From Algorimicrobium echini (GTDB lineage: Bacteria; Bacteroidota; Bacteroidia; Flavobacteriales; Flavobacteriaceae), in contig NZ_FOVN01000006.1 in the NCBI RefSeq assembly GCF_900115185.1, positions 1 to 64,000 on the forward strand: a stretch of DNA of 64,000 bases. The letters are read 5' to 3'. The translations under genes and the position numbers were made by a program. Below, piece by piece: positions 42,826 through 52,240 of the stretch (within the stretch, counting starts at the first letter, position 1; every line of letters starts with the position of its first letter). The notes beneath the pieces were generated by a model, which was given only the letters and a program-made list of their open reading frames with translations, was not told where the DNA came from and searched no databases.

Positions 42826-44343
42826 TTAAATAATAGGTTGTTGTGTCATGGCTTCTGGTTGTGGGATTCCCATGAGTTTTAAAATAGTTGGTGCTAAATC
42901 CCCTAAAACACCATCTTTAATAGATTTTAAATCGTTATCAATTAAAATAATTGGAACCGGATTTGTAGTATGTGCTGTATTGGGTGAGCCATCAGGATTG
43001 ATCATGGTTTCGCAATTACCATGATCGGCAATTAATAACGTGGAATAACCATTTTCTAGAGCAGTAGTTACCACATCCTTCACACAAGAATCAACAACTT
43101 CACAGGCTTTTATGGCAGCACTCATAACACCCGTATGGCCAACCATATCTCCATTAGCAAAGTTAAGGCAAACAAAATCGGCCTCGCCTTTTTGTAGTTC
43201 GGGAATTAAGGCGTCTCGTAATTCATAAGCACTCATTTCGGGTTTTAAGTCGTAAGTTGCAACTTTTGGTGAGTTTCTTAAAATACGTGTTTCTCCTTCA
43301 AAAGGTGTTTCACGGCCACCAGAAAAGAAAAATGTAACATGTGGGTATTTTTCAGTTTCTGCAATACGTATTTGTTTTTTGTGGTGTTTTTCTAAAACTT
43401 CTCCTAGGGTATTGTTTAAATTGTCTTTGTTGTAAACAACATGAATATTAGTGTAGGTCTCATCATAATTGGTCATGGTTACAAAATATAAATTAAGTTT
43501 GTGCATATTTTGTTCATGAAAATCCACTTGCGAAAGCGCTTCAGTTAACTCACGCCCTCTGTCTGTTCTAAAATTAAAAAAGATAACAACATTGCCATCT
43601 TTTATAGTTGCTATGGGTTGTTTTTGCGCATCAACCATCACGATTGGCTTTATGAATTCATCTGTAATTTCAGCATCATAACTTTGTTGAATGGATTTAG
43701 TAGCGTTTTCAGATTGAATACCAATACCTCGTACCAAAGCATCATATGCCAATTTAATTCGTTCCCAACGTTGGTCGCGATCCATCGCGTAATAGCGTCC
43801 AGTAATACTTGCTAATTTGGTTGGGGTATTAACCATGTAATTTTCTAATGAAGTGATAAATCCAAAACCCGATTTTGGATCCACATCACGTCCATCTGTA
43901 AAGGCATGTACGTATGAGTTTGACACACCTGCTTGATGAGCCGCATCAATTAATCCGAATAGGTGATTTATATGAGAATGCACACCTCCATCACTCACCA
44001 AACCTACAAAATGAACTGCTTTATTGTTAATTTTCGCATAATTAAAAGCATCAACTAAAGCATGTTCGTCTTTAAGGGTATTATTTTTTACGGCTAAATT
44101 GATTTTTACCAAATCCTGATAAACTATACGTCCTGCGCCAAGATTCATGTGTCCGACCTCGCTATTTCCCATTTGACCTTCGGGAAGACCAACATGTAAA
44201 CCATCGGTTCGTAAACTAGCGTGTGGATATTTGGCGTATAATGAGTCTATAAATGGTGTGTTGGCGTGATCTATAGCGGAAACTTCTGGGTCAGGAGATT
44301 TTCCCCAGCCATCTAAAATCATTAATATCACTTTTTTATTCAT
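42826..44343 (-). CDS. gpmI: 2,3-bisphosphoglycerate-independent phosphoglycerate mutase
   Basis: This Mn2+-dependent enzyme interconverts 3- and 2-phosphoglycerate in glycolysis. The ATG at 44343 gives 505 residues, starting NKKVILMILDGWGKSP after Met; an in-frame ATG upstream would add nine atypical residues. The phosphoserine is in GQMGNSEVGHMNLGAG, and metal sites are in MILDGWG, VHAFTDGRDVDP, VCLNFANGDMVGHTG and LLIADHGNCETM. The length is standard. A -7 element lies about 27 bases before the start codon. Confidence 0.96.
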   Translation of the reverse strand: MNKKVILMILDGWGKSPDPEVSAIDHANTPFIDSLYAKYPHASLRTDGLHVGLPEGQMGNSEVGHMNLGAGRIVYQDLVKINLAVKNNTLKDEHALVDAFNYAKINNKAVHFVGLVSDGGVHSHINHLFGLIDAAHQAGVSNSYVHAFTDGRDVDPKSGFGFITSLENYMVNTPTKLASITGRYYAMDRDQRWERIKLAYDALVRGIGIQSENATKSIQQSYDAEITDEFIKPIVMVDAQKQPIATIKDGNVVIFFNFRTDRGRELTEALSQVDFHEQNMHKLNLYFVTMTNYDETYTNIHVVYNKDNLNNTLGEVLEKHHKKQIRIAETEKYPHVTFFFSGGRETPFEGETRILRNSPKVATYDLKPEMSAYELRDALIPELQKGEADFVCLNFANGDMVGHTGVMSAAIKACEVVDSCVKDVVTTALENGYSTLLIADHGNCETMINPDGSPNTAHTTNPVPIILIDNDLKSIKDGVLGDLAPTILKLMGIPQPEAMTQQPII

Positions 44344-44369
44344 GGTAAAACGGTAAAAAATTAAAAACA

Positions 44370-44377
44370 CAAAGATA
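44370..44377 (-). promoter_or_regulatory. -7 promoter element of gpmI
   Basis: On the minus strand it reads TATCTTTG, fitting TAnnTTTG, about 27 bases before the gpmI start codon. Confidence 0.5.
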
Positions 44378-44480
44378 GACGATAATTGTCTAGTTGAAAG
44401 TTTTTCGGTTGTTTTGATTTGCTCCTTGGTTTTATGTTATTGATTATTGAGTTACTTACCAGAATAACCCAATCACTTTT

Positions 44481-44948
44481 TTATTTATTTGTCATCAGGA
44501 AATGAATACCAACGCCTTCAATATTAAAACTTTTACCTTCAATTATATAGCCATGATTTTTATAAAATTGAATTGCCGTTTCACGCGCATTAAACCATAA
44601 TCTGTCAACCTTCCTGTTTGATAACTCTTCCTTACCAGCTTGAATTAAAAGTGTGCCCAGACCTTTTTTTTGATACTCTTTTAAAATAGCCATTCCACGT
44701 AATTGATACTGGTATTCTTCTGAAAAATTTGCGTGATGGTTTTTCATGTAGGAAGCAACTCCAATTAAAGTGTCATTGAAAAAAAGACCTAAATGAAAGG
44801 TGGATTCTAACGTGTCACCTTCAAATTTACAGTCATCAATAGGCTTTCCAGCTCTTAAAATGGGTTGCCTAATTGCATAGGTTTCTTCAGCTGAAATAGG
44901 CTTAATGGTGAAATTAGAATCTGTTGTTATATGTAAGTTTTTTATCAT
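44481..44948 (-). CDS. GNAT-family N-acetyltransferase
   Basis: The 155 residues form a single GNAT domain. The acetyl-CoA-binding motif A is LRGMAILKEYQKKGLGTLLI, with the QKKGLG pyrophosphate loop, followed by LWFNARETAIQFYKNHGY as motif B. The substrate is unknown. It starts two bases after the pepE stop and is probably in the same transcript. Confidence 0.85.
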   Translation of the reverse strand: MIKNLHITTDSNFTIKPISAEETYAIRQPILRAGKPIDDCKFEGDTLESTFHLGLFFNDTLIGVASYMKNHHANFSEEYQYQLRGMAILKEYQKKGLGTLLIQAGKEELSNRKVDRLWFNARETAIQFYKNHGYIIEGKSFNIEGVGIHFLMTNK

Positions 44949-44950
44949 AT

Positions 44951-45658
44951 TTAATTTAAATGCTGTAATGTGGTGCCTGATTTTACTTCATAAGGCTCTT
45001 TGTTATATTCGAAAATTCGGGCATCTAAAGTTCCTTTTAGTAGAATAGTTTTGTCTTTTACCTCTAACCAACTACCTTCTCGCAACCCTATTACTGGAAA
45101 GGTGTTATAGGCATGAAACTCTTTAATTCGTGTTTCGCGAGTTTCTCCCATATGGGTATTGTTAGGAATGGGATCTAAATAATGCGGATTAATATTAAAA
45201 GGTACCAAGGCTAGCGCTCTAAAACTTGGCGGATATACAATAGGCATGTCATTGGTAGTGTTTATGGTTAAGCCACAAATATTACTACCAGCACTGGTGC
45301 CTAAATAAGGGGTTCCAGTATTGATAGCCTCTTGCAATGCTTCTATGCAGTTATTTTTATAAAGTTGTGCTAATAGTACAAATGTATTGCCTCCACCTGT
45401 AAAGATGCCATCTGCCTGTTGAATGGCACTTGCAGCCGATTCAAACTCATGAATACCCACTAGACTTTTATTGATTTTCTGAAAGGCTTCCCGTGCTTTT
45501 TGAGTATACTCGTCATGCGTAACGCCGCCTGGTCTTGCGTAAGGAATAAATAAAATAGTTTGGCAGTCTTTGAAGAACACACGTAATTCGTCTAATAAAT
45601 ACTCTAAATAACCACTGCCATGTATGGTTGATGTGCTAGCAATAAGTAATTGTTTCAT
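44951..45658 (-). CDS. pepE: Peptidase E (alpha-aspartyl dipeptidase)
   Basis: A serine peptidase of family S51 that cleaves Asp-X dipeptides in the cytoplasm. The 235 residues include the nucleophile elbow LGTSAGSNICG with its catalytic Ser, IFTGGGNTFVLLAQLY before it, and the conserved FNINPHYLDP and TRETRIKEFH with the likely His and acidic partners. Length and motifs agree with PepE. It leads a two-gene unit with the GNAT gene and is divergent from the paralogue array. Confidence 0.9.
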   Translation of the reverse strand: MKQLLIASTSTIHGSGYLEYLLDELRVFFKDCQTILFIPYARPGGVTHDEYTQKAREAFQKINKSLVGIHEFESAASAIQQADGIFTGGGNTFVLLAQLYKNNCIEALQEAINTGTPYLGTSAGSNICGLTINTTNDMPIVYPPSFRALALVPFNINPHYLDPIPNNTHMGETRETRIKEFHAYNTFPVIGLREGSWLEVKDKTILLKGTLDARIFEYNKEPYEVKSGTTLQHLN

Positions 45659-45771
45659 AAGCCTTTTTTTTGTAAATTTAAGTAAACATTGTTTTTAACA
45701 AAAGTTTATAGGCTATTTGCATTTTAATTAAGATTTGAAATAGTTTCTTTATCACAACTAAACCTGCCACT

Positions 45772-46557
45772 ATGAAACATCAACTACTCAAATTTCTTTT
45801 TTTAATAACATTGGGAACTGCTTTTTCTCAAAATACATCGCGTGTTGAGGTGGAAGGAAAAGTTATAGCTAATAGCGATGTGGAAGGGGTTACTATTTTT
45901 AATATATCTTCTAACAAAGGGACTATTGCTAATATTGATGGCGATTTTACCATGGAAGTCGCAATAAAAGATGTATTAGAAATTTCAGCTTTACAATACG
46001 AAGCCAGAACTGTAGTGATAACACAAGATGTTATTGATTCAAAAAAATTACGGTTGTTTTTAGTTGAAGCTGTAAATACATTAAGTGAAGTTATTTTGCT
46101 GCCTTCAAAATTAACAGGCGATTTATTAGCGGATATCAATAATGCTGAAACACAAAAAGCAATTTTAATGAGTTTTGGCGATTTGAGCAATATGGAATAT
46201 GGTGAAGATGAATTTACAAAACCTCAAAATATTGCAGCAGATCCTGGTGTTTTTTACAATGGGTTGAATTTTGCTAATATTTTCGGCATCAATAAATGGT
46301 TAAACAAACCTTTAAAAAAAGAATCCATTCAGTTACTACGTGATAAAAGACCTTTAGATTTAGCTGATATTTATTCCACACAGTATATAAATGAAACCTA
46401 TGGTGTTCCTGTAAATCAAGTAGAATTGTTCTTTGCGTTTTGTATTACAAACGGATTTGAAACCAGCATGCTAGGTGAAAAAAATGAAATTACTCGGATG
46501 GAGTTTCTTGAAAACCAAAGTAAATTGTTTTTAAAACAGACCAATGAGCAAAACTAA
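45772..46557 (+). CDS. Carboxypeptidase-regulatory-like domain protein, paralogue 1
   Basis: An exported protein of 261 residues. A signal peptide (MKHQLLKFLFLITLGTAFSQ) is followed by a CarboxypepD_reg-like domain (~24-105, VEGKVIANSDVEGVTIFNIS, then LSEVIL), the same fold that precedes TonB-dependent receptors. The remaining ~155 residues are unique to this type and have no known domain. It is the first of four tandem paralogues but lacks the EGEPMTS/PSYQG block of the others. Its end overlaps the next gene by 14 bases. The array leads to a DUF6702-type gene and an M1 peptidase gene. Function unknown. Confidence 0.82.
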   Translation: MKHQLLKFLFLITLGTAFSQNTSRVEVEGKVIANSDVEGVTIFNISSNKGTIANIDGDFTMEVAIKDVLEISALQYEARTVVITQDVIDSKKLRLFLVEAVNTLSEVILLPSKLTGDLLADINNAETQKAILMSFGDLSNMEYGEDEFTKPQNIAADPGVFYNGLNFANIFGINKWLNKPLKKESIQLLRDKRPLDLADIYSTQYINETYGVPVNQVELFFAFCITNGFETSMLGEKNEITRMEFLENQSKLFLKQTNEQN

Positions 46558-47323
46558 ACTTGTTATTTTTTTACTGTTTATAGCATTTCAGCAAACTTAC
46601 GCACAAACCATAGAGCTTTTAGGAAATGTACAAAGTACAACTGATGTAGAAAACATTCATGTAATAAATAAAACCGCACAGAAATTTACGGTTACTAATT
46701 CAGAAGGTGATTTCCGTATTGCTGCCACATTAAATGATACCCTAGTTTTTACGTCTATTCAACATAAAACACTTACAATTTTAGTCGATACAGAAATACT
46801 AAAAAACAAGACATTAGTGGTTACTTTAGAGGAACAGTTAAATGAGTTGGATCAAGTAGTGGTAGGTAAAATATTAACAGGAAACATGGAGTCCGATGTT
46901 TCTAATGTGGAGGGCGAACCAATGACATCTAATAAGGCTGGCGTACCAAGTTATCAAGGGCCGTTAAAAACACAAAGTGAACGCAAATTAAATGAAGCCA
47001 CAACAGGAGGTGGAATTGTACCACTAAATCCAATTATTAATGCCATTACAGGAAGAACAAAAAAGTTAAAAAAACAGATTAAGTTAGAAGAGAAAGATGA
47101 TTTAATGCAAACAATTAAGAATGAATTATCTAACGACTTATTTACTGAAAATCCGTTACCAGAAGAAAATATTATGGAATATTTCTACTTTGTTTCGGAA
47201 CAACCTGACTTTTTGGTGCGCTGTAAAAATAAATCATCAATTGATATTCTGAATTATTTAATTGAAAAATTACAGATTTTTAAAAAGAATCTAAATACCA
47301 TAAATTTACATGAAAGCGATTAG
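46544..47323 (+). CDS. Carboxypeptidase-regulatory-like domain protein, paralogue 2
   Basis: The 259 residues consist of a signal peptide (ending AYAQ near 21), a CarboxypepD_reg-like domain (~22-105: TIELLGNVQSTTDVENIHVI to LNELDQVVVGKIL), the conserved block VEGEPMTSNKAGVPSYQG (near 122-140), a Gly-rich and basic linker, and a C-terminal helical part with YFYFVSEQPDFLVRCKNK. The same layout recurs in the next two genes. It overlaps both neighbours by 14 bases, so the array is translated as a coupled unit. No enzymatic residues are recognised. Confidence 0.82.
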   Translation: MSKTKLVIFLLFIAFQQTYAQTIELLGNVQSTTDVENIHVINKTAQKFTVTNSEGDFRIAATLNDTLVFTSIQHKTLTILVDTEILKNKTLVVTLEEQLNELDQVVVGKILTGNMESDVSNVEGEPMTSNKAGVPSYQGPLKTQSERKLNEATTGGGIVPLNPIINAITGRTKKLKKQIKLEEKDDLMQTIKNELSNDLFTENPLPEENIMEYFYFVSEQPDFLVRCKNKSSIDILNYLIEKLQIFKKNLNTINLHESD

Positions 47324-48053
47324 GTTTGGATTACCGCTATTAGCTTTCTCGTCAAATATGTTTTCACAAACAATAGACTTACAAGGTCAAGTGGTTTCTA
47401 ATTTAGATGTAGAAAACATTCATGTTATTAATAAGACCTCCAAAAAATTTGCCGTAACAGATGCTTCTGGTGCTTTTGTAATTCCAAGTAAATTAAACGA
47501 TACTATTATCATTTCATCCATCCAACACCAATTAACGTCTTTAGTTGTGGATGCTGAAATTTTGAGTGAAAACAAGTTTCAAGTTTTTTTAGAACCGTTA
47601 GTCAATTTGTTAGATGAGGTGGTTGTAGGTAAAGTGCTTTCGGGTAATTTACATCACGATGTACAAATGGTGGAAGGTGAACCCATGACCTCCAAAAAGG
47701 CAGGTATTCCCAGTTACCAGGGAAGTATGCCTACTTTAACACAAAGACGTTTAAGTTATGCTAGGAGTAGTTTAGTAGGCTTGTTAGTAAACACCATAAA
47801 TGGCAATTTAAAACGTTTTAAAAAACAAGCTGTTTTAGAAGAAAAGGATGAACTTTTACACAAAATACGGATAGCTCATGAGGAAAATTTATTTGCCACT
47901 TACTCGCTAGAGCCACATTTGCGTATGGATTATTTTTATTTTTGTTCTGAAGATCCTAATTTTTTAGAACGCTGTCAGAATAAAAATGGGATAGATATTT
48001 TACAGTTCTTAATTGAAAAGTTACTACAATATAAGCAAAACATCAAAAAGTAA
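47310..48053 (+). CDS. Carboxypeptidase-regulatory-like domain protein, paralogue 3
   Basis: The 247 residues repeat the layout of paralogue 2: signal peptide to ~19 (MFSQ), CarboxypepD_reg-like domain with DLQGQVVSNLDVENIHVINK, the block VEGEPMTSKKAGIPSYQG, a short linker, and YFYFCSEDPNFLERCQNK near the C-terminus. It is shorter in the linker than paralogue 4. It starts 14 bases inside paralogue 2. Function unknown; an envelope or surface role fits the signal peptide and domain. Confidence 0.82.
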   Translation: MKAIRFGLPLLAFSSNMFSQTIDLQGQVVSNLDVENIHVINKTSKKFAVTDASGAFVIPSKLNDTIIISSIQHQLTSLVVDAEILSENKFQVFLEPLVNLLDEVVVGKVLSGNLHHDVQMVEGEPMTSKKAGIPSYQGSMPTLTQRRLSYARSSLVGLLVNTINGNLKRFKKQAVLEEKDELLHKIRIAHEENLFATYSLEPHLRMDYFYFCSEDPNFLERCQNKNGIDILQFLIEKLLQYKQNIKK

Positions 48054-48060
48054 AAAAGGC

Positions 48061-48864
48061 ATGAAACAAATCCTTTACATACTATTTTTAATCTGTAGCT
48101 TTACATCACATCAGCTTGTTGGACAAACTATTATCCTTCATGGTAAAGTGCTTACAACTCAAGACGCCGAGAATGTTCATGTTATAAATAAAACATCAAA
48201 AAAAAATACCATTACTAATAGTTCTGGATTGTTTAATATTGAGGTTAAACGTCAAGATACCTTAATTTTTTCATCCCTTCAACATGAATTGCAAATGCTT
48301 ATTATAGATCGGGAAACCTATAATAAGGGAGCAGTAGTAATAACCTTGTTGGAGCACGTTAATAAATTAGATGAGGTAACCGTTGGAAAAATCTTAACTG
48401 GAAATATGAATTCTGATGTGGCTAATGTGGAAGGCGAACCAATGACATCTAAAAAAGCGGGTATACCCAGTTATCAAGGCAAACCGTTAATACAGACACA
48501 ACGACATTTGAAAGATGCTGGCGATTTAAACCCAAAACTCGGAGGCTCATTAGGTGGTTTGGGTGCTTCTATTCGGTTGATTCCTGTTATTAATGCTATA
48601 AGTGGACGTACCAAGGAAATGAAAACTTATGTGCGTTTGGAGGAAAAGGAAGCCTTAATATATCATTTAAAAACTCATGTTTCAGCATCCGTTTTTGCAG
48701 ACTATCCACTAGATGAAGACTATGTTATGGAGTTTCTCTATTTTGCTTCAGAACAACCAGATTTTTTAGAGCGCTGTAAAAACAAAACGACTGTAGATCA
48801 ATATGAATACCTTAAAGAAAAACTACATGTATATTATAGCAACAAAAATGTTACCACTAATTAA
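48061..48864 (+). CDS. Carboxypeptidase-regulatory-like domain protein, paralogue 4
   Basis: The ATG at 48061 gives 267 residues with a clean signal peptide (MKQILYILFLICSFTSHQLV then GQ); an in-frame ATG at 48013 would bury it. The CarboxypepD_reg-like domain (TIILHGKVLTTQDAENVHVI) is followed by VEGEPMTSKKAGIPSYQG, a Gly-rich linker (LGGSLGGLGAS), and LYFASEQPDFLERCKNK. It begins seven bases after paralogue 3 ends. It closes the tandem array. Function unknown. Confidence 0.82.
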   Translation: MKQILYILFLICSFTSHQLVGQTIILHGKVLTTQDAENVHVINKTSKKNTITNSSGLFNIEVKRQDTLIFSSLQHELQMLIIDRETYNKGAVVITLLEHVNKLDEVTVGKILTGNMNSDVANVEGEPMTSKKAGIPSYQGKPLIQTQRHLKDAGDLNPKLGGSLGGLGASIRLIPVINAISGRTKEMKTYVRLEEKEALIYHLKTHVSASVFADYPLDEDYVMEFLYFASEQPDFLERCKNKTTVDQYEYLKEKLHVYYSNKNVTTN

Positions 48865-48927
48865 TAATAGCATGGAATAGTTTTTGAAACCACCAAATAA
48901 CTACTTTAGCATTTTAAAATGACACAT

Positions 48928-49431
48928 ATGAAATTAATTAAATATCTGTTTGTTCTGGCTGTTGTTTCACTTATGGCATTTACATCAGCACACAAATATT
49001 ATGTAAGCATAACCCAAGTTGAATATGTTAAGAACAAACAATCGGTTCAAATTATTACACGGATTTTTGTAGATGATTTGGAACGCCTGATTCGCATGCG
49101 ATATGATGAAACGGTAACATTGGCCGCTATAGATGAATCCGAAAAAGTAAACGGATATATAGAAAAATATATTGGCGAAAAAATGATTATTACCATCAAT
49201 GGAAAACAATCAAACATGAAGTTTTTAGGCAAAGAATATGAAAATGATATAGTATATTGTTATTTTGAAATAGAACAGGTAGCTTCCATTCAATCTTTTG
49301 AAATTCAAAATCAAGTTTTATTTGATGTCTTTCCTGAACAAAAAAATATTGTCCGAACCGAAATTAATGATGAAAGTAAAAGTTTTATCCTTATCAAACA
49401 AAATGATAAAGGTTTGTTAAACTTTAAATAA
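48928..49431 (+). CDS. DUF6702-type exported protein
   Basis: The 167 residues (from the ATG at 48928; one at 48919 is also possible) have a signal peptide, MKLIKYLFVLAVVSLMAFTS, followed by HKYYVSITQVEYVKNKQSVQ, typical of the DUF6702 family of Bacteroidota. The mature part is a small beta-rich domain with FVDDLERLIRMRYDE. In flavobacteria such genes are often found just before an M1 peptidase gene, as here, which suggests a joint task in the envelope (inference from neighbourhood). Function unknown. Confidence 0.8.
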   Translation: MKLIKYLFVLAVVSLMAFTSAHKYYVSITQVEYVKNKQSVQIITRIFVDDLERLIRMRYDETVTLAAIDESEKVNGYIEKYIGEKMIITINGKQSNMKFLGKEYENDIVYCYFEIEQVASIQSFEIQNQVLFDVFPEQKNIVRTEINDESKSFILIKQNDKGLLNFK

Positions 49432-49495
49432 AACATCTTAAAAGCTTAAAAAAGTGTTAATTTTCAACTCAAATTTTTCGTAATTCATAACAACC

Positions 49496-51805
49496 ATGAC
49501 AAAAATTAAGTATCTCTTCTTATCCGCTTTGTTTATATCTATAGGTGCATTTGCCCAAGATCAAGAACAAAAGCCAGAACGTAAACCTGGTCATACAAAC
49601 AACAACAAATTTAAACAACTGTATGACGAATTTTCAACACCAAATATGTTTCGTACAGCGTCTGGTGCGCCTGGTCCAGCATATTATCAGCAGCAGGCTG
49701 ATTATAAAATGGATTTGACATTGGATGATGATAACGCTAGGATTTCTGGTTTCGAAACCATTACCTATACTAATAATTCTCCAGATCCTTTAAAGTATTT
49801 GTGGGTGCAATTAGATCAAAATATGCGTGCTAAAGATTCACAATCGCCTTTAATTGAAGGTAGTGGTGTGGCTCCAGCACAACAAGCAGGTAGTTTTGCT
49901 TCAGAGTATATGACCGATGGTTTTGATGGTGGTTTTAAAATTGAAGCTGTTACAGATGCTAGCGGTAAAGCCTTACCACACATGATTAATCGTACCATGA
50001 TGCGTGTAGAGTTACCAAAAACACTAAATACTGGCGATAAATTTTCGTTCTCCATTAAGTGGTGGTACAACATTAACGATTATGTAAATATGGGTGGCCG
50101 TTCTGGATATGAGTATTTCCCAGAAGATGGTAATAGAAACTATATTATTGCACAGTTTTTTCCAAGAATGGCAGTTTATAATGATGTGGAAGGATGGCAA
50201 AACTCTCAATTTTGGGGACGTGATGAATTTGCGTTACCATTCGGTAATTACGAGGTGAACATAACCGTTCCGTCCGATCATATTATGGATGCAACTGGTG
50301 TTTTAACAAACCGTAAGGAGGTGTTTTCAAAAGACATGATGAAGCGTTACGAGCAAGCACAAAAATCATATGATAAGCCTGTTTTAATTGTAACACAAGC
50401 CGAAGCTGAACAAGCTGAAAAAAATCGTGCTAAAGGAACAAAAACATGGAAGTTTTCAGCCGAAAATGTGCGTGATTTTGCCTTTGCAACGTCTAGAAAG
50501 TATATTTGGGATATGATGGCCGTTAAAATTGGTGATAAAGATGTCATGGCTGTATCTATGTACCCTAAAGAAGGAAACCCGCTATGGGAACAATGGTCAA
50601 CCTACGCGGTAGCTAGTACCTTAAAGTCGTATTCACGTATGACTTTTGATTACCCATACCATAAGGCTATTTCAGTCCATGCCAAGCAACAAGGTATGGA
50701 GTACCCAATGATTTGCTTTAACTATGGTCGTCCAGATAAAGATGGAAATTATAGTGATCGTACAAAATACGGTATGATAAGCGTTATTATTCATGAAGTA
50801 GGACATAACTATTTCCCAATGATTGTAAATAGTGATGAGCGTCAGTGGACATGGATGGATGAAGGTTTAAATACCTTTGTACAGTATGTTGCGGAACAAG
50901 ATTTTGGTGAGTGGTATCCTGCTGCTTTATCTGAAGGAGATGCTAAATACCCTTCAAGTCGTGGGCCAGCTGCTAACATTGTGCCTTACATGGGTGGCGA
51001 TCAAGATTATATTGCACCAATTATGACTAAAGGTTTAAACACCTACCAGTTTGGAAATAATGCTTATGGCAAACCAGGAACTGCTCTAAATATTTTAAGA
51101 GAAACGGTTATGGGACGTGAGTTATTTGATTATGCATTTAGAGAGTATGCTAACCGTTGGATGTTTAAGCACCCAACACCAGAAGATTTCTTTAGAACTA
51201 TGGAAGATGCATCTGCATTCGATTTAGACTGGTTTTGGAGAGGTTGGTTTTACACAACAGACTATGTAGATATGGGTGTTAAAGAGGTGAAAAAGTATTA
51301 CGTATCATCTGAACCTAACGCACGTATTAAAGAAATGGTTAAACAACGTGGTATGAAAATGAGCGATTTACCGCCTTTAGTTTATATGGTTGAAGAAGGT
51401 AGTGATGAGTTTACTGAAGATATGAAAAATGGAACGTTGCTAGAAAATTCGCCTACGTTAAACGAATACGTTATGGATAATTTCACGCCTGAAGAACGCG
51501 CAAAAATAAAACAACCTAAATATTTCTACAGTGTAACGTTTGAAAAGCCAGGTGGATTGGTAATGCCTATTATTGTTGAATATACGTATGCTGATGGCAC
51601 TACAAAAATGGAGAAATATCCAGCGCAAATTTGGCGCCTAAATGATAAAGAAGTTAGCAAAGCAGTTGCATCTGATAAGGAGATTGTAAAAATTACAGTC
51701 GATCCTAATTTAGAAACTGCCGATGTGGATACCTCAAACAATTCTTGGCCAAGAGAAGTGAAACAAAGCCAGTTTGATCAGTTTAAGGAAAAGAATAAAG
51801 ATTAA
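49496..51805 (+). CDS. M1-family zinc metallopeptidase
   Basis: An exported aminopeptidase-like enzyme of 769 residues. The signal peptide (to ~20, IGAFAQ) is followed by an M1 N-terminal beta domain. The catalytic domain has the exopeptidase-type motif QGMEYPMICF in place of GAMEN, and the zinc site His433-Glu434-x-x-His437 with Glu456 (HEVGHNYFP...WMDEGLN). The C-terminal ~170 residues form a beta-rich domain. No T9SS sorting domain is seen, so it probably stays in the periplasm or outer membrane. It ends the run of envelope genes beginning at 45772 and has its own terminator. Confidence 0.92.
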   Translation: MTKIKYLFLSALFISIGAFAQDQEQKPERKPGHTNNNKFKQLYDEFSTPNMFRTASGAPGPAYYQQQADYKMDLTLDDDNARISGFETITYTNNSPDPLKYLWVQLDQNMRAKDSQSPLIEGSGVAPAQQAGSFASEYMTDGFDGGFKIEAVTDASGKALPHMINRTMMRVELPKTLNTGDKFSFSIKWWYNINDYVNMGGRSGYEYFPEDGNRNYIIAQFFPRMAVYNDVEGWQNSQFWGRDEFALPFGNYEVNITVPSDHIMDATGVLTNRKEVFSKDMMKRYEQAQKSYDKPVLIVTQAEAEQAEKNRAKGTKTWKFSAENVRDFAFATSRKYIWDMMAVKIGDKDVMAVSMYPKEGNPLWEQWSTYAVASTLKSYSRMTFDYPYHKAISVHAKQQGMEYPMICFNYGRPDKDGNYSDRTKYGMISVIIHEVGHNYFPMIVNSDERQWTWMDEGLNTFVQYVAEQDFGEWYPAALSEGDAKYPSSRGPAANIVPYMGGDQDYIAPIMTKGLNTYQFGNNAYGKPGTALNILRETVMGRELFDYAFREYANRWMFKHPTPEDFFRTMEDASAFDLDWFWRGWFYTTDYVDMGVKEVKKYYVSSEPNARIKEMVKQRGMKMSDLPPLVYMVEEGSDEFTEDMKNGTLLENSPTLNEYVMDNFTPEERAKIKQPKYFYSVTFEKPGGLVMPIIVEYTYADGTTKMEKYPAQIWRLNDKEVSKAVASDKEIVKITVDPNLETADVDTSNNSWPREVKQSQFDQFKEKNKD

Positions 51806-51824
51806 TTATTATAATATTTTATTA

Positions 51825-51854
51825 AAAGCCGACTAATTACAGTCGGCTTTTTTT
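51825..51854 (+). terminator. Terminator of the M1 peptidase gene
   Basis: AGCCGACT (51827-51834) and AGTCGGCT (51841-51848) pair around AATTAC, followed by a T-run. Confidence 0.88.
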
Positions 51855-51874
51855 ATTCGTATCAAACTACTTAC

Positions 51875-51882
51875 TATATTTG
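51875..51882 (+). promoter_or_regulatory. -7 promoter element of tatA
   Basis: TATATTTG fits TAnnTTTG and ends four bases before the GTG start of tatA, so the transcript may be leaderless. Confidence 0.45.
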
Positions 51883-51886
51883 CATC

Positions 51887-52174
51887 GTGATACAGCAAGC
51901 AACATTTTTATTTATAGGGACTACCGAAATCATGTTTATACTATTTATAGTAGTTATGGTCTTTGGTGCCGATAAAATTCCCGAGATAGCACGCGGAATG
52001 GGTAAAGGTATGCGCATGCTTAAAGATGCGTCCAACGACCTGAAATCTGAAATCACTAAAAGTGCCGAAAAAAATGGCATTGATACCAGCGTTACCAAAG
52101 ACGTTCAAGACGAACTGAATAAAGTAAAAGACGAATTGGAGGATTTTACGGGTTCTGTAAGACGGAAGCTCTAA
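51887..52174 (+). CDS. tatA: Twin-arginine translocase subunit TatA/TatE
   Basis: A Tat-pathway component that forms the pore-like assembly for folded proteins in the inner membrane. The 95 residues have the membrane helix (TTEIMFILFIVVMVFGADKI), the family FGADKIPEIARGMGKGMR amphipathic helix and a charged tail. The GTG start at 51887 is chosen because the LFIGTTEI segment is part of the family. A promoter element sits immediately upstream. A possible Tat substrate is encoded at 58533-59195. No tatC is near. The gene lies beside the inserted cassette 2. Confidence 0.92.
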   Translation: MIQQATFLFIGTTEIMFILFIVVMVFGADKIPEIARGMGKGMRMLKDASNDLKSEITKSAEKNGIDTSVTKDVQDELNKVKDELEDFTGSVRRKL

Positions 52175-52231
52175 AGGAATATTGGGTCTTTACTTGGTTA
52201 GATAAGTATTTCTTTATTTTAATTTTTCAGT

Positions 52232-52240
52232 TTCGTTTAC
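52232..52240. repeat. Left remnant of the pre-insertion target site
   Basis: TTCGTTTAC is the exact inverted complement of GTAAACGAA at 54521-54529, 2.3 kb away. The predicted cut is between 52239 and 52240. Joined to 54482 onward it rebuilds the arm of the target hairpin. Confidence 0.55.

Noticed and set aside
48013-48060. Upstream start for paralogue 4
   Set aside because: It would put 16 polar residues before a well-formed signal peptide and overlap paralogue 3; the ATG at 48061 fits better.
45772-48864. Tandem repeats read as a CRISPR or DNA repeat array
   Set aside because: Similarity is at the protein level between separate genes, with no short regular repeats or spacers.
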